Source of the DNA: Cheiracanthium punctorium
Lineage: Eukaryota; Arthropoda; Arachnida; Araneae; Cheiracanthiidae
NCBI GenBank assembly: GCA_038373885.1
Contig: JAWZYV010016944.1
Coordinates: forward strand, 496,001 to 560,000
Reading direction: 5' to 3'
Length of the DNA stretch: 64,000 nucleotides
Made by a program: the position numbers and the translations under genes. The notes beneath the pieces were generated by a model that ran no database searches, was not told the DNA's origin, and worked only from the letters and a program-made list of their open reading frames with translations. Below, one piece after another: positions 55,644 through 64,000 of the stretch; the stretch's first letter is position 1, and each line of letters starts with the position of its first letter.

Positions 55644-56286
55644 CAGGGTGTCCAGCCTTAATGTGACCCAATAGCTAATTACCGAACCGTTCGGTTTAGA
55701 TATGCACTTCCAATTTAAAAATTTTTTTAAAAAGGGTAAAGAATGTTTTTACGTGCTTTTCGAACCAAAAAACCCATTTAGAAAAAAATTACAAAAATTA
55801 AAATTTTATACGGTCCCCAGGTCCTATCACTTATATTTAGGAAAAGATGCAGTACACAAAAACAAAGTAAACACAAAAAGTTTCATTTTATTACGATAAA
55901 AACTGACCAAGTTATGGAACTTTGAAAATCATACATTTCATCCATTTTCTCGGCCAATTTCAAGGAGCTAGTAAGGGACCGTCTCCAAAGTGAAATTAAT
56001 TGGAACTATGCCAGGAAACTTTCGCTCTTGCACGTCACTCTTATGTAAATCGTTTTTAAATTTAAAAGTACATACATTACGTTAATATTACAATAATTGA
56101 GTACTTAAGAAACAAAATTTATTCTGTGTACGTATAAAACATAGATAAAATATTTTGGACGAAGAAAACTTTGCTGCGATACTGATCATGGCGAACGTTA
56201 AAAATCTGTTGTGTAGTCGCTTGCAATTGCATACAGCCTTATTCTAATACTGCGAATTCTAGTACGGGAGAACGAGATGTATACAA
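55644..56286 (+). repeat. Left terminal inverted repeat (643 bp)
   Basis: Pairs with 56661-57362. The outermost ~70 bp differ at only a few positions, and the innermost match is TGTATACAA. Confidence 0.85.
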
Positions 56287-56643
56287 CTGGTCTCGAGGCA
56301 TTAGCTCCTGCGCCAGGACTGGACGATAAGGAAATGCACCGTACGTATGTAATATGTTCCACACCGTCGATTTTGAGTAGGAACAAGCCTTGCTAATATC
56401 CTGGACACTACTTTCAGGATGAGCCAGGGCATATCCTAGAATATCCTCAGCTGGTATCCGCAAGCTTGAAGGTGTGGCACGAGACAAGGGAATACGTCTA
56501 TGACTACTCCCAGTTCTATACAAGCGTTGAATAGCACGGGCAATTCTACAATAAGATAGATGTCTTCGACTGGGAAATTTAATGGCATAAAGTCTTGCCG
56601 CCTCTCTCTTATTTCGATTACACTGCCCATACAACAGTACCAT
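56239..56643 (-). pseudogene. Transposase N-terminal HTH remnant (DUF4817-like)
   Basis: The 134-codon frame starts MVLLYGQCNRNKREAARLYA then IKFPSRRHLSYCRIARAIQR LYRTGS. This is the YG-x-C-x-x-N-x-x-x-A-A-x-x-Y pattern of the DUF4817-type helix-turn-helix found in arthropod transposon proteins. A second HTH follows (HPESSVQDISKACSYSKSTV WNILHTYGAFPYRP). After 'LMPRD' the frame runs into the left TIR, and the last ~15 residues are TIR translation. The downstream DDE domain of the full-length protein is absent. The frame has no internal stop, so loss of the catalytic part may be the main lesion. Confidence 0.75.
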
Positions 56644-56660
56644 TTCGCAGTATTATTCAT

Positions 56661-57362
56661 TTGTATACATGTCGTTCTCCTGTACTAGAATTCGTAATAT
56701 TAGAATACGACTGTATGCAATTGCAAGCGACTACGCAACAGATTTTTAACGTTTGCCATGATCAGTACCGCAGCAAATCAGTCTGAAGCCGCAGGCAAAT
56801 AAGTCTAAGTTTTTGGAACTGCTTTTGAAAAGTTTTCTTCGTCCAAAATATTTTATTTTATCTATGTTTTACACGTACACAGAATAAATTTTGTTTCTTA
56901 AGTACTCAGTTATTGTAATATTAACGTAATGTGTGTACTTTTAAATTTAAAAACGATTTACATAAGAGTGACATGCAAGAGCGAATGTTTCCTGGCAGAG
57001 TTCCAATTAATTTCACTTTGGAGACGGTCCCTTACTAGCTTCTTGAAATTGGCCGAGAAAATGGATGAAATGTATGATTTTCAAAGTTCCATAACTTGGT
57101 TAGTTTTTATCGTAATAAAATGAAACTTTTTGTGTTTACTTTGTTTTTGTGTACTGCATCTTTTCCTAAATATAAGTGATAGGACCTAGGGACCGTATAA
57201 AAATTTTATTTTTGTAATTTTTTTCTAAATGTTCTTTTTGGTTCGAAAAGCACGTAAAAACATTCTTTACCTTTTTTAAAACATTTTTCAAATTGGAAGT
57301 GTATATCTAAACCGAATGGTTCGGGAATTAGCTATTGGGTCACATTAAGGCTGGACACCCTG
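56661..57362 (-). repeat. Right terminal inverted repeat (702 bp)
   Basis: Inverted partner of 55644-56286. It is longer because of one extra ~45-bp block near 56780-56825 that looks like an insertion here or a deletion in the left arm. Confidence 0.85.
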
Positions 57363-57411
57363 TATATATATATATATATATATATATAAGGCATGGCCTT
57401 ACGCTATCCTT

Positions 57412-57750
57412 TGTTGAAATGATCAACACTACATCAGGCTTCTAGGTTGAATAGTTTATTTCAAAGTTCGGACAGAGGGCAGGAGTTAGGCCGGCGAACT
57501 TTTAGCTCCGAGGCTATCTTCTTACATCGCAGTTTAAAAGCTAAAGCTCGAAGCTCGAAGCTCCTAAAAACGCTCCCGAAATTTCCGTGTTCTTGCTTAA
57601 ATACTCCCCTAGTTACTACACCTGCTGGCAGGTCGCAGCACGATCGTGAAGGCGTTACTCTCAAACGTAATTAGTTAACGAGATTGTCAATCAAAACATG
57701 AGAAATACCTGCTTACCCAGGAGTTCTAAAAGCGAGCAGCAACGAAACCA
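57412..57750 (-). other. Possible solo LTR (minus orientation)
   Basis: On the minus strand a GC-richer segment has a TATA-like GTATTTAAGC (plus 57595-57604) and, ~140 bp downstream, AATAAA (plus 57455-57460). This is a U3-R-like arrangement. A TG start on the plus strand (57412) and CA-ending candidates near 57700 are present, but I could not define a target duplication. It could equally be another non-autonomous element. Confidence 0.3.
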
Positions 57751-57938
57751 CAGAAAACTGCAAATGCTGCTAAATCAACAATTTTACTCCTTATGGAACT
57801 TCAAAAATCGTCTCTGAGCGTAATATTTGTATGGCCGAGAAACAAACTTTACAGTAAGAGTAACCGAGAGTAAAGAATGCTTTTTCAAATAACATTAAAT
57901 TAAATTAGGTTAAATTAGAAATTTTTATTTTATTATTA

Positions 57939-57939
57939 C

Positions 57940-57997
<58 letters not shown>
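57939..57997. repeat. TA microsatellite
   Basis: About 59 bp of nearly pure TA with an ACATATATACA start. Confidence 0.95.
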
Positions 57998-57999
<2 letters not shown>

Positions 58000-58384
58000 A
58001 AAGATGTATTATATACATCTTTTAAATTAAAAAAAATAGAAAGCGTAAGTAATTATCTCTAAGGAAGGAAATGTCACTCGAAGAGTACTATCTCTTAGTG
58101 GTCAAAAACTACTTATCTTTAACCAAATCATTTGGTATACAACTTTGTTTTCACTGTTTTCCGATAAATGGCTTCAGAGATGAATATTAGTCAAAATAAA
58201 TAGATCATAGACGTCGTACAATAAACTTATGCATCTGAAATCATTACCCCATAAAAACATTAGTCTATTTGTGTAAAGATATTCTGAATTGAAAATGCCA
58301 ACTTATGAGCCTTCCCGCTAGTTGCAGGGGTTTTAATTTTCTGCTTCAGTATCAAAAAATATGCGGCTGAGACTCATCCAATAC
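57998..58384. other. AT-rich spacer, no gene seen
   Basis: Nothing recognisable. Confidence 0.45.
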
Positions 58385-58610
58385 TCTCAAATACTTATGT
58401 AGAGGCCGCCATTTCTGAAAGAACGTGTAGTGAATGGTTTCACGTCCTTCACGAACGGTGAGTTTCAAGCCCATTTCAGGCTTAGAGAAGCTTTCCGAAG
58501 ACGCACAATTGGAGGGAAGTATTGCCAATGAAGAAGAATTGGCACAGTCATCGGGGGTGACTCATCAAGTAATTTCGACTTTGAATCATGTAATACCATT
58601 CTTTTTGCAT
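58385..58610 (+). pseudogene. Mariner-like transposase N-terminal fragment
   Basis: One frame reads AAISERTCSEWFHVLHER (58408-58461), the end of the first HTH. After frameshifts another reads KLSEDAQLEGSIANEEELAQ then SSGVTHQVISTLNHV (58489-58593), matching the 'EELAESLGVTQQAISKRL' second HTH of mariner transposases. There is no catalytic domain and no TIR was found nearby. It is distinct in sequence from the fragment at 18640, so it is a different mariner lineage. Confidence 0.7.
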
Positions 58611-58664
58611 AAAACCTCGAATTTCGAGGAGGTAGAAACGGCGAAAGCAAATTTAAACGCCTAA

Positions 58665-61600
58665 TACTTTGGGACGAGTAAATATTTATGTTTTCATGGT
58701 GTGAATTCCCAGCATTTTATCCACATAAGATTGAATACTTAACTCCATTAGACGTTCGATACTTTGTGTGTTATTTCATTCTATAGGAATAAATATTCAA
58801 CCTTTCCGTTTCTGTTACTGCTAAACAGAATCGTAAAGGTTATAATTTAGAGGCTTAAGTTATCATTTAGATTCAGAAATATTTGTGTTCTTTGCAAATA
58901 TCAAAATGACTTCTATAAGAATCCCTGCAATACTGAAAAGCTGTACCGAAATTTATTATAGTCAGCGGAACTGGTTGGCAAATTTCACTTCTTTTCTTTA
59001 GTTTATAGATTTAGTCGGGTTACGAAGTGCCATTTCAAATGACCTACACCAACACACCTGATCGTTATGCTTATATTCTTAGAGCAGATAACACACTTAA
59101 ATAGCAACATTCGAAATACATGGACTTTGAACCACTATGTTGTTTTGTTGCATCGTAGTTTCTTTTTAATTGCTTTAAAACATATAAAGTCCACACAGAC
59201 TTTTTTTAAAAAACTGTGTGGTGATTTTTTAAAAAATCTGTCTGAATTTTTCACTTCTCACTTCCATATGTCTTACATGCGTGTCTCTACTTAATGTGTG
59301 GGTTTCTTAATTTACAAAAGATTAGATCATAATGCTTTAAATATTTGATTTATGCTTAACTCTCAGTTTAATCCGATTCTGGCCTCTATTAACCAACTTC
59401 TTTTTAAAACGTGAAATGCCTTTACCAAAAAATTGGGAAACATGTGAATCGCGTATTACACCTGAGCTGACATAAAGCCGACTAACTGACGACATTTCTT
59501 TCGTTACGTAACTGAGAACATAATAAACCGAATTTTAATTCCAAAAAATTCAGAAGCGTGAGTTCTACCAATAACATAAACATATTTTGAAAACAAAATA
59601 TGTTTATGGTGTGTATGGTATGTAGTAGCATGTCTAAAAAAATAACTGTCATACATTAATAACCGAGGTATACAGTTGATATTGAACACATGAGCAGCCA
59701 CATCAAAACTTTAACGGAAAGGCTCTTGCATTTATAAGGGGTTGTGGGGAAGGGGGGGGGGCTTATCTTGTTCTTTGAAATAGCTTAATACTAAAACAAT
59801 ATAAAAATATTCAGTGTTCTCTGAGAATGTCCACTTGGTTTGAGCTTCCACCAAGCCTTCTTCTGGCCCCTGTAGGAGCGCCTACAATTGAGCATGTATT
59901 TCAATAGATGTTTTGAGTGGATATTTCATAAAAACATTGATATTTTTTTTAATATTCAGAAAAGTATTACAAATATACGAGACTCTAGATTACTTTTATT
60001 TAGACTGCTTACGAGCGAAACCACAAAAAGAGCAGATGCCTTTTGGAAGGAGCTTGCTGCACAGAAGAAATTCTTTTATGATTTTAAATTTTTATGAAAA
60101 TAAAATTCTCAATAAAACCCCCACACCTTTCTATAAGCGTGATTTCTGAAAAATTGGAAATACGTTTAAAATTAAAAATATAGCAAAAATGAAATATTTT
60201 ATGGACAGTTTAGGATAGCAAGTTAGAGTTTGGATGTATAATCGAAAATTGTAATCATAAAGGACATATTTTAGTTATATCATAACTAATCTTAGATGAC
60301 TAATTAACTTATCAGTACAGAAAAATTAATAAAGAAACCATGATGTAAAAAATATATTTTGTGTGCATTGTTAAAGTATAGATTACACTAACCTGAAAAC
60401 TTATTTACTGCTACTAATGGCTAAGTATATTTATTCACGTCCAGCCTGCATTTGTGTCGTATTTAAAATAAGCAATATCAAGCATAATATATTCACGAAA
60501 CAAATCTCAGCATGAACATCGTACGTGAATACCATAATTATGTGTATAAAATAGCAAATTAAAAACATGACATGAATGAACATAAACTTTGACATTCAAA
60601 AAAAAAAAAAAAGGTGAAACTTTCAAGATCTATTAAGCAAGTCCTTAATTTATCTCATTTTTGTTTCATGCAGTAGTATATTTTGAAAACAATTACCCTC
60701 TTATCGTTAACTAACATTTTCTTAATTTCGAAAATGCTTAAGATCTATTTGTGTCAACGTAAGATGATAAATGACTATCAAGAGACGTTAAAGAAAACTT
60801 GTTTAGATATTGATTAATTACATTTTCTTGTAGCGTCTTCTGCTGTATCGTCCCTTAAATGTAATTCATGTTTTTGTTCAGTAATTTTAAAATAAAACAA
60901 TAAATAAGCAGCCTATCGAAAATTCATATACAAATACAGGATTCCGCACGTATATATACTCATCTATTTTTTACACGAGTTTAATTAATAGAGAAATTTG
61001 GTATCGGTAATTAACGAAATTTTTAATCATTTTTTTTCAAAAGAAAACTTTTCAAGCTAATCATTATTCTGATTATCAATAAAAAACGTATCGCTCTGCT
61101 ATAAATCAATCATTTCTTATTTCAATAACAGAAAAAAAATCCTAATAAAACACAGTGAGTTTTTCTTTTCTAATTAGCATTATCAATATTTAATAGAAAA
61201 AGTAATTAGTTAAGTGTTTTTGCTGGATTTTTTTAGAAATGTTAAATGCTTTTGAATGAATAAAGACTGGTACAACATCATTTTACGTTACAAGTATGTT
61301 ACAATCTTTTTAAACTGACACATTTAAAAACAAAACTATGTAAATACCTTATAAATTGTGGAAAAAACTCTAAAATTAATGTTTAATAAAGTAATGTATG
61401 AGGAAACGGTCTTAGGTATGTCTGTACAATTGTAATAATTTGATATAGTATACTTCAACTGGTATTATTAATATTTAAATTTCAGTTAAGTAACATGGAT
61501 TTTGTTTTTCTCTGTTCTCTATACTTGAATCAAATAAGTTTCTATGTTTCAAGAAATAATGTTTCAAGATGTTTCAAGAAATAGCGTTCTTAATTTTCAA

Positions 61601-61860
61601 GAAATAGCGTTCTTAAAGATATCATGTAAATTTATCTGCTTTGTTGATTGACGTACGTATAAATACATTATAAAGAAACCGATGCATTTATGGAATTTTT
61701 AAATCCTTGTGAAGTTTTGTGCTTTTTCTTAAGCTCAGTAAGCGCATTTTTTTAAAGAAACTCTAAATTTATGAGTTTGCAGCATGCTGCTCTAAACAGT
61801 TCGTATTACATTAGGCTCAGAATAATAGCAATAGTTTAAACGGTTTTAATTTCATCTAAA
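58665..61860. other. AT-rich stretch, no gene seen
   Basis: Contains a perfect hairpin at 59575-59608, a G run at about 59751-59761, an A run at about 60600-60612 and a short TTTCAAGAAATAGCGTTCTTA duplication at 61571-61616. The frames at 59067-59294 and 59888-60149 are unrecognised. Confidence 0.5.
59575..59608. repeat. Perfect 15-bp-arm hairpin
   Basis: CATAAACATATTTTG and CAAAATATGTTTATG are exact inverted repeats with an AAAA loop. AT-rich; could be chance or a fold-back scrap. Confidence 0.85.
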
Positions 61861-62040
61861 AATTGCGGGTTAGGGTCCCATCGCTGTCGATTTAACGGTC
61901 TGGAGTTTTGGTAGGTTTTCTCCATATGTAACGTGAATACGCGTTAGATCTCCTTAGAAAGTCCTCCTGTCAAACCACCCCCCATTCTTGATAGATCGCA
62001 CTAGTGTAGCGTATCCTTAATCACACAAATCACAAATCAA
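61861..62040 (+). mobile_element. SINE fragment related to 2779-2990
   Basis: CGGTCTGGAGTTTTGGTAGG then CATATGTAACGTGAATACG and CTCCTTAGAAAGTCCTCC parallels the non-tRNA body of the SINE at 2779. A decayed B-box-like GGGTTAGGGTCCC precedes it. The head is mostly lost. Confidence 0.4.
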
Positions 62041-63750
62041 TTCATCTAAAAGCATATGCTTAAATATTTTGCTTGTGTAAAAATCGTTACATTTGAAAAC
62101 TGAACTGAACTTGTCAGTAGATTTTAAATTTTGCTTGTTTTGAAATTTTCGTATTCCTCAGAGATAAAATAAAATGGCACGCTTTCATGGTTTTCATTTT
62201 AAAAAAGAGTACGAAGAATCATTTACTCATATTTAATTATATAAACCTGTTTTCAAAATATTTCTCTTAGAAATATTTGAAAAAAAAATTCGGTTTTAAA
62301 CTTCATATTGCTTTAAACACAAGTTATATAATATGATACAATGATTTTTGAATAATTAGTTATTGAAATTGCTTCTTTTCCATTAAATAGTGTGTACTAT
62401 TGAGGAATACTTTCAACGTATAATATCATTTGACATATTTCCCTCGTCTGTGTGATGAACTGATTGTTATACTAAACCAAAATAGTGGTTATAAAATAAA
62501 TTTACAATATCAAAGATCTAATTTAGGTATTTTAAACGTGTATTCTGTAAAATATATCTTTTTTATAGATTACTTTAGCCCAAAACACGTCAACATGAAA
62601 TAATGACTTAAGTCCAAAATATAATGACTACGTACATTGAAATGCGGGAAACTCAATTTATTTTATTAATACGAATACGGTGTACTCAGTTGAGTAATTG
62701 ATAAAAAAAAATACTTTCTGAAATTTCTATATAAAATCTCTGAAATCATTTTCTTAAATCTATCTATGAAGCATACATCTTCAAGAATTATAATGAATAT
62801 TCATAAACAAAATACTCCACTGTTTACTGTTAATTACTTACCGTAAACTATAGTTAATGAATATTTTCAGTTGGTAATATGCGGAGTCCTGATTTACCAT
62901 GTACTTGTAATTTTTAAAATACTTTTAGTGCGTTCTTAAACTGATTAAAAGCACATAAAAGAGTTTAAAATAAACGCCTTTAAAAATGCACTATTTGATT
63001 ATTCGTTACAATATCCTGCCATCTAAAATTATTTTAAACAAATTGATTACTTTATTCTTCATATTTAAAAAAAAATTATGCATATAAATTTGATGTTTCT
63101 TTCGTTTTTCCCTTTATTTGTCTGTATGGGTGAACATATTTCGTAAACCTATTCCTGTATGAAATAAGGTAAATATTAAACCCTTATCTTTCCACGTGTT
63201 AAATATGGCGCTTATTTTTTAACAGGTATAACCTCTTAACAAATATTTATTATTATAATTTTTCTTTCATGTATTCTACAAAAACTAGCTTTCTAAATAC
63301 CAATAATTTATTATTTTTTAAAGATTTTCCAAAACAGATCATTGAGAAAAGAAAAACTATGGCAATACTGCAAATAACTAAGGGAATAACACATGAACCA
63401 CCAAAGAGTTGATATTTTAACTATGAATTCAAATAACAATTTGAAAATGAGAGGGTCAAAAAAGGAAAGAAAAATTATTAATTGTTCGATTAAAATAATT
63501 TATTCTTTGCATCAAAAAGTTGCAGAAGAAGAAGAAGACCGAGAGAGAGAGAAAGCTGATTACATAAATTAAAATGACTGCGACTGTAACTTATTTTTTC
63601 TCATAATTTACGTTTTTTATCCTTTCAGTATTTATTTATAAATATATTTACGCTATACTTTAAAAAAATATTTTCACACCAAAATAATTTTTAAAAAATG
63701 AACTTAGTACAGATCGTAATTTTTGCTATCGATTTCATATATTCTACTGT
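62041..63750. other. AT-rich stretch, no gene seen
   Basis: A GA-rich microsatellite occurs at about 63527-63555 and nothing else is recognisable. Confidence 0.5.
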
Positions 63751-63963
63751 ATGTTTTCTAGATTTTTTCTTTTAATTTCTTTGTTATCGTCTGTACAGTT
63801 CTGCGTGCAATGCGACAACATGGCTGTGGGTTTGGAAATTATATTTAAGCAGTCTCTATTTCCAAACTTGTTTTACACTTCATTTGTCACCGACAGATGG
63901 CACAACATATTCTGCTATTTCAGTGAGAAATTTCAATGGAACTTGTTGCGTTCTATTCCCTAA
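63751..63963 (+). other. Small frame with signal-peptide-like start, doubtful
   Basis: The 70-codon frame begins MFSRFFLLISLLSSVQFCVQ CDN, a basic-then-hydrophobic start with a plausible cleavage after QC. The remainder is not a known family. A pyrimidine tract ending CTGTACAG (63797) could instead be a splice acceptor, in which case this is not a start exon. No promoter or homology support. Confidence 0.2.
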
Positions 63964-64000
63964 AATATGTACGCACATGTATTTTAAAGTATCACTTTCA

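Larger units (their letters stand above)
55644..57362 (-). mobile_element. DNA transposon with ~650-bp terminal inverted repeats
   Basis: Both ends read CAGGGTGTCCAGCCTTAATG inward and are flanked by TA within TA microsatellites. The left arm (55644-56286) and right arm (56661-57362) match almost throughout. Differences are point changes and a ~45-bp segment present only in the right arm (about 56780-56825). The unique centre (56287-56660) holds only an N-terminal HTH coding remnant on the minus strand. A TA target suggests the Tc1/mariner superfamily. The element looks like a deletion derivative whose catalytic domain was lost. Confidence 0.85.

Overview
The window is AT-rich eukaryotic DNA with no recognisable host protein-coding gene. 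It has no compact ORF arrays or ribosome-binding sites. It is filled with decayed transposons of many classes, tRNA-derived SINEs, minisatellites and long low-complexity stretches. The mix points to an arthropod, and the styles of several families (a pogo-like transposase with a PHD-like zinc tail, SINEs with a tRNA-like head, Helitron ends closing in CAGCTAGT) suggest a spider or other chelicerate. That is an inference, not a proof. The region is most simply an intergenic or long intronic repeat-rich segment.

Layout, left half. 1040-2347 is a non-autonomous Helitron-like element (minus) built on a ~155-bp minisatellite. 2779-2990 is a SINE. 3091-4787 is an internally deleted pogo-like DNA transposon with clear terminal inverted repeats (TIRs) and TA target duplication. 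6087-11340 is a nearly complete but frameshifted R1/I-type non-LTR retrotransposon on the minus strand (ORF1/gag, endonuclease, RT, RNase H, C-terminal Cys/His motif), followed by degenerate CTAATAC-rich repeats to 12890. 13150-17000 holds interleaved copies of two dispersed repeats. 17948-18352 is a SINE-like repeat (second copy at 53201-53600) abutting a mariner fragment. 19517-20454 carries three fold-back structures, one inside a piggyBac-like TTAA-flanked element. 22268-23185 is a Tc1-like element in which all three DDE catalytic residues are mutated. 25850-27884 is a Tc1/mariner-type element with ~100-bp TIRs and a nested hAT-type MITE with a perfect 8-bp target-site duplication (TSD). 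29211-30251 is another minisatellite-bearing Helitron-like element.

Layout, right half. 36019-36258 is a probable RNase H scrap of a retroelement. 38763-40180 is a fold-back pair of arrays of a 33-bp repeat that stays open in reading frame on both strands. 40694-43404 is a Helitron with both termini, a Pif1 helicase C-terminal fragment and a four-copy tandem array. Two of the array units carry the same ~555-bp inverted-repeat insertion at the same site, and each insertion holds a smaller ~170-bp MITE. 46048-46223 is a TA-flanked MITE, 50137-50247 a long hairpin and 51414-51660 a SINE. 53990-54870 is a more CpG-rich unique-looking stretch ending in a possible splice donor. 55644-57362 is a transposon with ~650-bp TIRs and only an N-terminal helix-turn-helix remnant. 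57412-57750 may be a solo LTR, and 58385-58610 is another mariner scrap. The last 5 kb is AT-rich and almost featureless.

There is no operon-like co-operation between genes. The biological story is layered transposition: insertion, nesting, tandem amplification and decay. I found no convincing new cellular system. The most unusual structures are the nested and tandemly amplified Helitron, the bidirectionally open fold-back array and the giant-TIR element.
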